The notes below the pieces were generated by a model. The model was not told where the DNA came from. It saw only the letters and a program-made list of their open reading frames with translations, and did not search any database. From assembly GCA_946406115.1 (NCBI GenBank), contig OX291556.1, forward strand, positions 12,740,501 to 12,804,500: a stretch of 64,000 nt of DNA, in the 5' to 3' direction. The position numbers and the translations under genes were made by a program. Shown in pieces: positions 45,865 through 57,759 of this stretch. The number at the start of each line of letters is the position of its first letter. The first letter of the stretch is position 1. The stretch comes from Apoda limacodes. Its lineage: Eukaryota; Arthropoda; Insecta; Lepidoptera; Limacodidae.

Positions 45865-46727
45865 ATAAAAATCAAAAGTTGCTGACATTTGAAACCATAT
45901 TTCTAATACAAAAAAGGGCTGTAAGAAGCATTTATAAGCTAGGTAGCCGAGATTTTCTCAGGGTTTTTTTTTAAAATAAATATTCTAACGGTACCGTGAC
46001 AATACATTTATTATGATTGTCCGTAAAAATGTAACCAAATTTCCGAGGAGGAAGAAGGAAGTGATAAGCACAACTTAAATACTAGGAATCATCATAAACT
46101 TGCTATGCCCAAGTATAGGCTTAATTTATGAAAAGCGGTATAAGCAGTTATCTGAAGAAATTCTAAACTTAGGTGACAAACAGTTTTAATTTTATATTAA
46201 ACATCTGCTATGTCTGAAAGCATATAATAATGTAGATGAATATTTAAATGACAAAATTGTATGGCCACAACACACAAAATTAATGTTAGGTATTCTATTC
46301 AAACTAATATAATTTTACGTTTGATAAGTTAAAGGAGCACTCTAAAGACCAACCTTAGTAGTAATGTTATGACTTTGTTGTAAAGTTTATAATGGTTAGT
46401 ATCGAGCTACCAAGGGATGCAACATGTGCATTCCGTCTTTGGTTGCCTGGTTTTGGTGGGGTTTTGGATGTGTGGGGGTGTGGCGCACGAGTCCGTAAGT
46501 GTATGTGTGTATATACATATTGGATAGATGTTGTGTACTTGATGGCTTGGTTCCTGCATGGTTGATTGGTGACAGGTGTACCTATGTAGAGTCCCTATTG
46601 GACGCACGCAATAAAACGGTATTGTAATTAGTTTGTTAAACGAGTTGTAGTTAATAAAATTAACTTGACCATTCGAAAGTGTTCTTAAAGATCCATTAAA
46701 ATAAAACTATTTTGAATTTGAATTAGA
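45865..46727 (+). mobile_element. CR1-like LINE C-terminus and 3'UTR relic
   Basis: Reads TIFLIQKRAVRSIYKLGSRDFLR (about 45885-45958), then NHHKLAMPKYRLNL (about 46090-46130) and, in shifted frames, LNLSDKQF, YIKHLLCLKAYNNVDEYLND. This is the usual ordered C-terminus of a CR1-type ORF2. The 3'UTR ends near ATAAAACTATTTTGAATTTG at 46700-46720. Related to the antisense fragment at 61206-61736. Confidence 0.65.
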
Positions 46728-48587
46728 ATCATACTTATGATTCAGAATATATAAAATTGGGTATTGATATATATCTATGATATCAAGTATATTTATCATG
46801 GAACCCTGCTATAAACTCTGAGAAAACGCTTTTTTTCATAACAATGATATAATAAATTATCAATTTATTTCATGTATTTCAATGAAAAGTTTAATGAATT
46901 ATGATGTAGCTGTCACGTATCCGAGCCGTAACGGGTCGGCCCGTGAATATTAGCAATATTTATTTAGTTTTTACCAATATTCAAAATCCCAAACGCGCCA
47001 TTATCTTTTTAAAATAAAATTATATTACCTCTCGAAAATTTCCTTTTCGCTAACGAAAACTCGTTACCTTCCGTCACTTGAGCACCGCTTTAGTAAAAAG
47101 ACACTTTAAATCACTACTACATTAAAACAAACTAGAAATTCACCTCTTCGCTCCCATATTTAGTTATTAACGCACTTCCAGTATTGTACAAATGCACAGG
47201 CGCGTAGCCAGGATTTGTATTCGAGGGGGGATGAACAGTGCCAACCTGAGGCTAGTTGCCAAGTAGAATAGACACGTTTTAAATTGCGGTAAAATTGGTT
47301 GCGTTTCGACATATTGGCGCGCAGTAGGACACTGGGCTGTAACATGAACGCGAGCGAATTTTTTCGATTCTGATAAGTATAGGTGAATCAATCAATGCCT
47401 AAGTGTGTGCAAAATAATTCTTACTTACGCATGATGTTGTAATGGTTATTATTTATTTTTAAAATTTAAAAATTTCAAGAGAATTTTACCTTACTGCTAC
47501 CTATTAACCACTATGATTACTACGATGTTTTATGAAAATTTGTATTTTTTTATTTTCATTGTATTAAAATTTAATTTATAGCAAATCTTGTGTGCTGATT
47601 TTTATGCCCCCTTTATACGTAGGATAGCTGCACTACTCACGCACGCTTAATAGTTACATTTCGCGTCATCCTTGTTTTAACGGTCACGTAGTACTGCTTC
47701 TTAATGAACAATTGCTAGTGACTTTATGAAGTCCTAGTCATCAATCTTACAAAAACACAAATCTTTATTGAATTAAGAAATACATACATAGAAATAATCT
47801 TTCTTCGTTAAGACTCTTTCAGTTGCCTTAGATAAAAATATATAACAAATGCCATCCTAGCCATGGCTATATTATAACATAAATAGATATTTTCATAGTA
47901 ATGATGTAATCGAAAGCCAAGACTTGAACGTGCAACAATCCTTACGGTCCGTGTAAGTACTGCACAAATCTTCTATTATAGCTGCGTTTTATTGAAGGCA
48001 TTGAGGACTATGACATCGCATAGGCATTGAAATCGTTTTTTTCACAAAATTTAAACAAACAATATAGCCGTTTACCGTTAACGATAGAATGTGCGCATAG
48101 ACAGCATTGAGCGCATTCAATGTGTATAATGCTTGTCAACAAAACGCCCCTTTTAATAAACATTTGAGTAACAATAACAAAAGCTTAGTGCCCCTGAATA
48201 TCTCGAGTCAAATTTACTAGAACATAAGGTTATAGAAATAAATAAAACAATATTAAGAATCAAATTAAGTTTTTATTAAAATGTGTATAGTATGTGAAAC
48301 AGAATACGAAGGTAATAAATATGAGTAAATGCTGAAAAACCATATATTTTAGGAAATATCTCGCTCTTTGTAATAAACATAAAATACAACGGGTTGGGTG
48401 TAATTTACTGTCACAATGTGTTGGGCATATAATAATATGCGTCATCTTGAAATAAAGGTATTTTATTGAAAAGTGTAGGCAGTACCCAAATATTACATAA
48501 ATGTATTTTACAAAAAAGTTGCATATTGTAAAAGTTCAAAATGAAGTATGATAGTATTAAAGAGAAACTAATTGTATGATTATAATA
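46728..48587. other. Intergenic between genes 2 and 3
   Basis: No gene recognised. At about 47760-47995 is an antisense, degenerate tRNA-like block (GCCAAGACTTGAACGTGCAA resembles a reversed B-box) next to the AATAATCTTTCTTCGTTA phrase shared with 35063. The rest is AT-rich unique-looking sequence. Confidence 0.3.
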
Positions 48588-48800
48588 TAACTAGCTTACT
48601 CCGTCCGCATGGACTTTAAATAACAAGAAAGTTTTTTTTAGGTAACTGTTTGATAATAGATTACTTGCAATAATATAGACTATTTCTTACAAATTTGTAT
48701 CCCTTCTAGAGAATGCATCTTAATCGGTACAGCGGTTTAAGGCGTGAGAGGTAACAGACACACAGAGCTACTTTCGCATTTATAATATTAGTATTGATAA
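48588..48800 (+). repeat. Dispersed repeat ending in TTATAATATTAGTATTGAT
   Basis: Starts AACTAGCTTACTCCGTCCGC. It carries AATCGGTACAGCGGTTTAAG and AACAGACACACAGAGCTACT, and ends TTTCGCATTTATAATATTAG. This is a widespread lepidopteran short repeat type, like those at 39640-40208. Confidence 0.5.
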
Positions 48801-48845
48801 TACTATTATTTTGTATTGTTATTCTTTTTATTTCTAAATAATGTA

Positions 48846-50035
48846 CATTCAAACCTGAGATAATTCGAACCTCTCTATAATTCATAGTTAACACGAGTTC
48901 CTTACAAAATCTATTTCGAAATAAATCAATACATTTCTATGCACTTAATAATTCGAACGAAAAAATAATTGCTTTATAACAAAACAACACGTTAATTCGA
49001 ACTCATCGGCGTCCAACACTCGACAATTCAAAGTTGTAGACAGAAAGAGGCACAAAGATTGTAAGTACATTTTACGACAAGTTCAAACTTGTATCAACGT
49101 ACACGAGCCTTTGTTTTTGTTATGATTAGTTTGACTATTTGACCCACACTTCTCACGAATTGGTTTGTTTAGTTATCATTCAGCTACTGTTTCTCTTTCG
49201 TTGGTATACATATTAAAAGTTTGTGTTAGTCATGAGCCCTAGAAAGTATAAATGTTTGACGATTGCTGAAAGGAGAAGTTAATCGAAAAGGTAGAGGCAG
49301 GTGAGAAGAAAAGTGATGTTGTAATCGAATTTAGGATTCCTCTGAGTACTCTCTCAACCATAATAAAGCACAAGGAGAAAATTAATGCTCCTCAAAATAC
49401 TGGAGTACGGAAAAGAACTACTAAAGGTGAATTTACTAGTTTGGAAGAAAGCCTGGTCATTTAGCTAAGACAGACAGAGGACAAAAAGTGTCTATTAGCG
49501 GAAACTTTTTGAAAGAAGAAGAAAAAGAGTTCGCGTCTCTAACCATCAAAAACTTTGCGGCAAGTGAAGGGTGGCTTATAAATTTCAAAAAGAGAAATGG
49601 AGTTGTGTTTAAAAAAGTTTGTGGGGAAAGTGAAGGTGTTGATGATGCAGTTTGCTTAGATTCGCACGGGTAATTGAATACCTTAATTGAAAACTATGAT
49701 TCCTGAGACATTTTTGATACTGATGAAACTGGCCTATTTTTCAAATATTCACCGGACAAGACTCTTACTTTTAAAGATGAAAAATGTCATGGGGGAAAAC
49801 ATAGTAAAGAGAAGTTGACAGTTTTACTTGCAGTAAATATGGACAGATCGGAAGAACTTAAACCCTTAGTGATAGGAAAAGCAATGAAACCGCGATGTTT
49901 CAAAGGAGTGAAATCGTTTCCTACTGATTAAATTCGTGAAAAAAATCCTGAAAAAATTCCTAGTAAAAAAGCTTAAATGACGACAGAACTTTTTAACAGT
50001 TGGCTTTTAACAGTTAATGGGGATATAAGGTTCCG
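48846..50035 (+). mobile_element. pogo/Tigger-like DNA transposon, 3' part missing
   Basis: The left end CATTCAAACCTGAGATAATT and several ATTCGAAC motifs (48846-49000) look like the 5' terminal and subterminal repeats of Tigger elements, next to a TA at 48844-48845. A broken transposase follows. The right end is replaced at 50036 by an LTR element. Confidence 0.65.
49232..50035 (+). pseudogene. Broken pogo/Tigger transposase
   Basis: Starts MSPRKYKCLTIAER at 49232. In shifted frames: KSDVVIEFRIPLSTLSTIIK (N-terminal helix-turn-helix), then at 49488 onward FASLTIKNFAASEGWLINFK (CENP-B-type DNA-binding domain). The start of the DDE domain reads DIFDTDETGLFFKY (first catalytic D, about 49708), then KCHGGKHSKEKLTVLLAVNM and LVIGKAMKPRCFKG. 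The frame has several stops (about 49280, 49464, 49675, 49930) and ends before the third acidic residue. CENP-B-like host genes are related, but the terminal repeats and stops favour a dead transposon. Confidence 0.7.
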
Positions 50036-50194
50036 TGTAATGAAACAAGGGATAGTTTAACGAACGTCTCTATATTCTGAGCATCTTCTTAATACTAAAC
50101 GATAAAACAATAAAATTAGGAATATATTGGTTGCACATTGCAATACATAGGTACTTATCTAGCATATATATTACAAGGGTGTGCATACACTACA
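50036..50194 (-). repeat. Candidate LTR of Ty3/gypsy relic
   Basis: The 159-bp stretch begins TGTAATGAAAC and ends GCATACACTACA, so both ends show the TGTA...TACA inverted termini of LTRs. It lies between the Tigger relic and the end of the minus-strand pol, where a 3' LTR should be. No partner LTR is in the window, so this is inferred. Confidence 0.4.
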
Positions 50195-52395
50195 CCTGCC
50201 AAGGGATTTAAAAAAAAAAACTTATAATAAAAGTTAAAAAAAAAACTTATAATAAAAGTTTTTTTTGATTACATTAAAACACATTACATAGAAAAATTAT
50301 AAAAATATCATTGAAATATCGCAAAAATAAAAATTAAACAAAGTACATGATACACAAAGTAAGTACACAATTATGACCACAGTTTAACATAATAAACTAA
50401 AAAAAAGAATAGTAAAATTACTCACATAAACACAATTTTTTAGTATATGGCTTAGTCCTATTTTTATGTATAACATCTATATTATTATTTTCTTTTAATA
50501 TTACTACATTCGGTGAAACATTTTTAAGGACAGGTCAGGATAAGGTCCATGATAAACATTGTCAAATCGGCTTGCAGTTTCGTTCTTAACTAAAATTAAA
50601 TCATTTTTCTTATAAAATACAGGATTAACATTTTTATCATAATATTCTTTTCTTGTGTGCTTTGATAAAAGTAGATTTTCTCTAGCTTGAGCATGAGATT
50701 TTTGTAATCTGTATTTAATTTCCTGTGCATAATCTTTAGAATTATAAAGAGGCTCACAACAGTTTTTGTCAAATTACTCGGTATGTTACAATTTTTACCA
50801 AAAACTAATTCAAATGGCGAAAAATGGGTCGATGTATGAATTGACGTTTCATACGAAAAACACCAGAATGGAAGCCATGTCCACCATTCTCTTGGACTAT
50901 TATTTGTTTGAATACGAAGATAAGCATTGAGAGACATGATTTTCTAATGAGCCGATTGACTCGTGGTGATAAGGGCATGACGTGAGCTGGCTTATGCCTA
51001 GCAGTGTACATACCTGTTTCGTAGTAAAGGATATAAACTCGGTTCCCATGTCGGTGCCGATTTCACGTGCTTTCCCATATCATAAAATAAAGTTTTCTAC
51101 AAAAGACTTAGCTACACTTACCGTGTCCTTATGTTTTAATGGATATGCTTTCACGAACTTTGTAAGTTCACACTGAATTGTTAAAATGTAAGACTTATTA
51201 TAATAATCCTTATCTAAGGGCCCAACTATATCTAAAAGTACCTTATTAAACGCGGATTGAGCAGTAGAAGTAATGCGCATAGGCTGTTTTATATGAATGG
51301 AGTGTTTTTGCTTTTGACACTTATCACATTTTATAACGAAATCGGTTACGTCTTGTGCCATACGGGGCCAAAAGTAACGTTTTTTAAGATATTTACCATA
51401 TTTCTTATACCGGCGTGGCCACTAGACGGTAAAAGTCATTCATGATAACTTTTTTGTCATTATCGCTCAAAATTCTCTCTACATTTTTCAATAAACAAAG
51501 TCGTGGTCCTGACCATTGTTTATTATTTTTAATTGATTTAACTAACCACTCTATATATTTATAGCTTTCGCTGCTCTTTATTATAAAAATTTCATCTACT
51601 TTTATCTTGTTACAAAATAGTACCAGCTCTCTCACGAAGACGTCTCGCGTCGAACATGATCGGGTTTCTGGATAACAATATAAAGTAAACAAACTTGGCG
51701 CGTGCGCAAAGATATCGCTCTTTTCAGATACGTATTTTAAACTCTTAAACCTGCTTTTATTTACGAATTGTAATTCTACATAATTTCTCGGTTTTTTAAG
51801 TATTTCCACAATATTCGGGTGATCAAGCCGCTTATCGTTCGAAATGATATCAACCGACAAATCCTTACTACTTCCGGTATCCGTAAGAAATTTTGCCTGT
51901 CTCCTAGTCATGACATTAATAACATGCTCATTCATATCTTTCAATTCGTCTGACGTCACTACTATTCTTAACAACGGGTCAGCTACATTAAACTTCCCTT
52001 TTACGTAATTTATAGTGAAGTCGTACTCTTCTAACTTTGTTAACCTACTTGATGGGTCGTTCATGTTCAATAAGTAAATAAGAGGTCGGTGGTCGGTGTA
52101 TATTTCTAACTTCCTACCATAAAGATAAGGGCGAAAGTACTTTATAGACCAGACGATTGACAGAAGTTCCTTTTCTATGGTCGGATAGTTAAGTTCTGCT
52201 TTGTTTAGGCCTCAGCTGGCATAAGTAATTGGTCGATTATCTTTGTTGCATAATATGGAACCTATACCTGACGCATCAGTGTGCAATATAAATGTATTTT
52301 CGTTTGAAAAATCGGGATATTGGTGTCGAAATTAAAGCATTTTTTTGTGTTTGAAAAGACTGTTTTCATTCATCTGACCAAATAAGCTGCTGAAT
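50195..52395 (-). mobile_element. Ty3/gypsy LTR retrotransposon, 3' half of pol
   Basis: Minus-strand order from 52395 down: RT end, RNase H, linker, integrase, pol stop at 50420-50418. gag, protease and most of RT are missing; the element is cut at about 52395, where a plus-strand LINE starts. The antisense T-rich tract between 50210 and 50280 is non-coding. Confidence 0.75.
50418..52395 (-). pseudogene. gypsy pol remnant (RNase H and integrase)
   Basis: RNase H region: HTDASGIGSILCNKD (about 52290-52245, one frame break nearby), YTDHRPL (about 52100), LTKLEEYDFTINYVKGK (about 52040-51990) and NVADPLLRI with the usual S of PLSR changed. Integrase: zinc-binding region DFVIKCDKCQKQKHS (about 51345-51300), catalytic DIVGPL (about 51225) and GTEF (about 51045). 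The C-terminus shows ARENLLLSKHTRKEYYDKN and ends HKNRTKPYTKK. Stops at several places show it is dead. Described as an old copy only. Confidence 0.7.
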
Positions 52396-52396
52396 A

Positions 52397-54255
52397 CTTT
52401 AGCTCCGTATATTCGTCAACACCACCACGGCTAGACATTGAGGAGGCGATGTTGTTAGACGTCGGCGACAGTTGGAGGATACACAACTCAAGCATTCTGC
52501 GGGAAGGGTTAGAGTTCTGCTGGCCAAAAGGTCTGCTGGCCTTGATGGCATCCCTTCTTATCTAGTAGGAGACTGTAAATACGCGTTATCTTCCCCTTAA
52601 TAATATATATTTAATTTATGTTTAGAACAATCCTTCTATCCTCACACATGGAAGTTATCAAGGGTCGTGCTAGTTTCAAAGAAAAGTTTCGGATCTGACG
52701 TAGGTGACTATAGGCCAGTAGCTGTATTATCGTCATTCTGTAAATTGTTTGAGTCTATATTACAACGACAAATTAGTCGTCAAATTGAAACTCAGCTAGC
52801 GAAGGAGCAGCATGGATTTAGAACGGGGCGATCTACTGTTATAAACTTATTAGATTTTTGGTCATATACGTCTAGGGCAGTTGACTTCGGTTCCCAAGTA
52901 GATGCAGCCTATTTTGCTAAAAGCCTTTGTGGATAATGACATACTTTTAAGTAGGTTTGCGGCTGTTGGACTTACCTCTAAATTATTCCAATTTTTTCTA
53001 GTTACCTTCGTGACCACAAACAGTATGTACAGTATCAGGGCATCATCTCTGACCAATACTTCATTCATTCAGGAGTTAGTCAGGCGAGTAGTTTAGGACC
53101 TTTAGAATTTTTAATATTAATAAATGACTTGCCCAGAATAGTCAATGCAGCTCGCTGTTTGTTGTTTGCGAACGACCTGAAATTATTCATGGAAATTAAT
53201 ACCATTTCGGATTGCACTCTGTCGCAGCAGGACATTGAGCGGAATCGAAAATGGGGTGAGAAAAATAAACTCATGTTCAGTGAAACTAGATGCTATACTG
53301 TTTCTTTCACAAGATCAACCGGCCAGTATTGAGCGACTATAGATTAAATAATACTATTCTTCCGAGAGTAGGCTCGGTTAGGGACGTTTAAATATCACAT
53401 TGAAATAGTATGTGCCGCTGCTTATCGAGCCCTTGGGTTTGTATTTCGGCAATATCAACAATTTAAAAACTTTGTTGCCTTAAGATTGCTTTGCAACTCA
53501 TTTGTCCGAAGTAAGTTAGAATCAAATGCAATTGTCTGGAATCCACATTAGACTAAATATGTACTTATGGCGGAAAAATCCAAAAAAAGTTTGTTAGGTG
53601 GCTGTATTTGAAACAGTACGGTTATTCTGCAGGGTATCCTAATATTTACCCAAGTATGTTTCTTTTGGGAAAGGTCGTATATAATACGATTGAGGTGCCT
53701 CGCCAGGTGGCGATTTTAGGGTACGTGTTCGCTATATTTAGAGGGCACAAGACCAACGAGCATATTTTGTCGTTAATCTGTCTGCGACTATCTGTCTGTT
53801 GTGCCTGACAACTATGTGTGAGCCCGTCGCCATAGACTGTTAGCAGAGACCGAGAGTAGGACCGCATTGGGATGGCAGGCACCAGTTCCTCGAGCACTGC
53901 ACCTAATAAATAGTATTGTCAGTCTAAATCCTGGACTCGACTTATTTACATGTTCTCCTAATGAATTTCAAAAAAATATAATTAATAAATGGCCTTTTAA
54001 TTAGATATTAAGTATGTACTTAATGTTTGTTGTTTTTTGTTTATTGTTTGTTTTTAACGATTTTTTTTCATAGGTAAATTTTTTTTTTTTTAAAAAAGTG
54101 CTTTCTTTTTCGGTTACTCTATTTTTTTTATTGTGTATAGTGTGTGTTATGTAGTTATAAGGTTTTGTATGGAGGAATCGGAAAACTGTAATGTATGTAA
54201 CTGTAATGAAACTGTATGTATATAATAAAATATTACAAATAAATAAGTAAATAAT
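52397..54255 (+). mobile_element. LINE relic (RT, C-terminus, 3'UTR)
   Basis: Reads SSVYSSTPPRLD (about 52408), KRSAGLDGIPSYLVGDCK (about 52528), DVGDYRPVAVLSSFCKLFES (52697-52756), KEQHGFRTGRSTVINLLDF, QVDAAYF (52893), a degenerate FANDLKL in place of FADDLKL (about 53167), IQKKFVRWLYLKQYGYSAG (about 53577) and YPSMFLLGKVVYNTIEVPRQ (about 53650). The D-to-N change hits the catalytic motif. The 3'UTR ends near ATAAAATATTACAAATAAAT at 54225-54245. Confidence 0.7.
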
Positions 54256-54954
54256 GTAATATTTTGTTTTTATGTACATATATGCATATTAGTATTTAGT
54301 ATTTTATAAATTTTTGTTTTGTCAATGATGACAGGTATAATTAAACCCTAAATTAATGGAACAAGTTTATTTACCTCAATTATCAGTCTGTCCTAATGTC
54401 TTCTAAAGGGACCTAAAGAAGCCCTAAATTACAATGATTTAATAAATCTAAGGATACATAAAGATAGGGACAAGATCTAACTTAAAACAATAAATAAGAA
54501 GAAATATAAATTAACTTCCTTTAGGTTGTCCTTACTTCAATGTAACTGGCACAAATAACTATTTTCACAATAAGTTAAATAAGCACGAACTTTAAATATA
54601 AAAATATAAAACATTTTTGAGTGAATGGTTACTTAATGCAGACTAATGACAACCACAAAAAAATGTTGCCCAAATTAAAACAGATTGCGTTCGGAACCAA
54701 GGAGTGGCCCCGATAGCAACGGTACCTGTTCTGGTACAGTGCTTTTAAAATTTCATTTCCATGATTTGTCTCGAAGAGATCGCTCAATTAGCGATAAGTT
54801 AATGTTGTCTCTTTTGCTCTTTCAGTGCAAAACCGTGAGGCTACAAGTTTTTTTGGCTTTGGTCTCTGGCTTGGTATCTTTGTTTTGGTTACAATTCCCT
54901 GTATTACCATACACAACCATGTGCCACTTCGTAAGAATAACCTAACCTGCCTAC
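54256..54954. other. Intergenic, nothing recognised
   Basis: AT-rich with short frames only; leads directly into the tandem array. Confidence 0.35.
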
Positions 54955-56005
54955 TTAACCTAATACTAAATTTATCTAATTATGGCCAGATCTGGTTTGC
55001 AAGAGTGTATGTTTTGTAAACCATGGAAGAATTGTAATTGTGTTATATACATAACATGTGTATAATATCTGTTCACACATTGAAATACTTAGATATATCT
55101 AACTAACTAACCTAATACTAAATGTTTCTACTTATAGCCAGATCTGGTTTGCACTTGTCTATGTTTTGTAAACCATGGTAGAATTGTTAATGTGTTATAA
55201 CCATAACATTTGCATAATATCTATTCACATATTGAAATACTTAGATATAACTAACTAACTAACCTAATACTAAATGTTGCTGCTTATGGCCAAATCTGGT
55301 TTGTACTTGACTTTGTTTTTAAAATCATGGAAGAATTGTTATTGGGTTATATACATAAAATGTGTATAATATCTGTTCACATATTGAAATACTTAGATAT
55401 AACTAACTAACTAATCTAATACTAAATGTTTCTACTTATGACCAGATCTGGTTTGCACTTGACTTTGTTTTTTAAATCATGGAAGTATTGTTATTGTGTT
55501 ATAAACATAAAATGTGTATAATATCTGTTCACATATTGAAATACTTAGATAAAACTAACTAACTAACCTAATACTAAATGTTTCTACTTATGGCCAGATC
55601 TAGTTTGCACTTGACTATGTTTTTTAAATCATGGAAGAATTGTTATTGTGTTATTAACATAAAATGTGTATAATATCTGTTCACATATAAAAATACTTAG
55701 ATATAACTAACTAACTAACCAAATACTAAATGTTTCTACTTATGGCCAGATCTGGTTTGCACTTGACTATGTTTTTTAAATCATGAAAGAATTGTTATTG
55801 TGTTATTAACATAAAATGTGTATAATATCTGTTCACATATTGAAATACTTAGATATAATTTACTTATTAACCTAATACTAAATGTTTCTACTTATGGTTA
55901 GATCTGGTTTGCACTTGTCTATGTTTTGTTACATATTGAAGAATTGTGTTATAAACATAATATGTGTATAATATCTGTTTACATATTGAAATACTTAGAT
56001 ATAAC
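54955..56005. repeat. Tandem array, seven units of about 152 bp
   Basis: The marker CCTAATAC(TAAAT) recurs at 54959, 55111, 55263, 55415 (TCTAATAC), 55568, 55719 (CCAAATAC) and 55871, giving a period of 151-153 bp. Each unit carries GGCCAGATCTGGTTTGCAC, ATAATATCTGTTCACATAT and GAAATACTTAGATATAACTA. Units differ by scattered substitutions. No coding potential. It ends about 1.75 kb upstream of gene 3. Confidence 0.9.
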
Positions 56006-57600
56006 TACTTATACTTTTGGATATTTAATAAGATGATAAACATACATCATAAGTAGCTATATATCTTAAGATATCGTTATTTTGTACGAATGTTAAAAAT
56101 AGCTCCACATTTCAGATATGGATTTTCCCACAAATTACCCAATCATTTCCTAATTCGCAACAAATTAGGTAGGTAATTCCCTACAGAATTTAATCTTGTA
56201 CAAAAATTATGCGGAAAACTTGTTAGAAATTATTCGTAACGTAAAGTACCCAAAGCCCGTATTAAGCCTGTCACACACGGAGCTATTTTTTTTTTTATCT
56301 AATATAAACAATAGCAAGTAACCTTACGACACACCCACACACTCACAGCTGGGAGTATATTTTAGTTTTGTATAGTTTTAGTGATGGGATAAGAAGTTTA
56401 TTAGCTTAAAAATGTTTACTCTGCAAAATGATATTTAAAGAAAATTTTATAATTAAATATAAACGGTAAGATGACTACAAAAATCGTCTCAACTCAAGTG
56501 TGAAAAAGAGTGGAGTATTGTTGCGAGAAATCTAAATACACTGAGTATTTGTTTTACCTATGTTGACTTCCTTACTTAGCTTTGAATTAGATTTTAGTCC
56601 ATTCCAAAACCATTTTACATTTAAAAAAATACATCTCAAAAATGCTCTTTTGCAGAGTGCAGTGTATGCAAAGACACGATGTTCGCGCGATACTGCGACC
56701 ATATTAGGACACCCGGGTCTTTGCATCGCGCGTGATGATCGCGTGGTCACGTTCTATCAGAACAATGCCTTAGGTTGACCTATAGAAATCCAGAAGGTAC
56801 GTGCAGGTAAAATTGATGAATCCATTTGTTCAGCCATTCTCGATTTATAAAATTGACTAACGGATAAACATACAAACTTTTCGTTTTTATAATAGTATGT
56901 TTTATGACAAATTTTGGCACAATCTATGACTAGGATAGTAAAAATTTATAACGAAAGATCACGCCACTCACTTTCTCAAGGGTCTATAAAGTCAGCTATC
57001 GGTCAAATGAGCAAATCGGGTACCTTAAGGCTTTCAATGTAAAGGCGCCTCACACGTATGTACGATTCGATCACTCCCTCAGAGTTTGCGAAGCCTAGTG
57101 ATGCTGTAAAGGTCGCAATGGCCAACCAAAAACTATATAATTTTTCTGCATTTTGTCATACATTGATTTTTAATGTTTTCTTACCTAGTAAAAAAACAGT
57201 AATTTTTGAAATTGAAAGAATATAGTGTCTGCTTATATTTAGTTCAGTCACTTTGCAAATTTGATAATCTACTATGAAGTATTTTTAAATGTGCTGATTT
57301 ATATTTGCAGATGAGTAGGGCAATTGTCAGACTACAATGATAATCATTTTTATGCCCGGTATGAGTACCAATGCTTAGTGCGTAAGTATACAATTGTATA
57401 CAAATATACGCGTGCAGCAATGATTACAATCGCCGCCAGGCCTATTAGTATGCTGATGTGGATTCGGATGTCGTAAATAGTGTACTCTATTCAACTCTAC
57501 TGATTGAAATAATCAAATTAAGTAGTTCGGTCATTTATACTTATCTTTGTTTTATTGCAGAAAATGACGGTATTAATTGCTTGACGTAACCAATCAATAT
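56006..57600. other. Upstream region of gene 3, nothing firm
   Basis: No gene seen. TCACACACGGAGCTAT at about 56269 also occurs at 19548, so a shared dispersed repeat is likely. A 72-codon frame at 56560-56778 is unsupported and has an equally long antisense shadow. Confidence 0.3.
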
Positions 57601-57702
57601 ACCCGTTTTAACATAGTAGATGTACAAGTCTATTAAAGATCTAACAAACTTCTACAAAATGCATTATACGCGTATAAGTTATATTATAGAGACAGCTTCA
57701 TC

Positions 57703-57708
57703 CACGTG
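57703..57708. promoter_or_regulatory. Canonical E-box CACGTG near gene 3 start
   Basis: CACGTG lies 52 bp upstream of the gene 3 ATG; a TATAAG motif sits at 57673. The Drosophila takeout gene is clock-controlled and canonical E-boxes bind CLOCK/CYCLE, so this is a plausible regulatory site. Function here is inference. Confidence 0.4.
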
Positions 57709-57759
57709 TCAAATAAAACAAAAAAAAATATTACAAATGAACATTACTTAGTGTACAAA

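Noticed and set aside
54955..56005. CRISPR-like array
   Set aside because: Contiguous tandem repeat without spacers, in a eukaryotic context.
56560..56778. 72-codon frame upstream of gene 3
   Set aside because: An antisense frame of the same length overlaps it and neither shows a domain.
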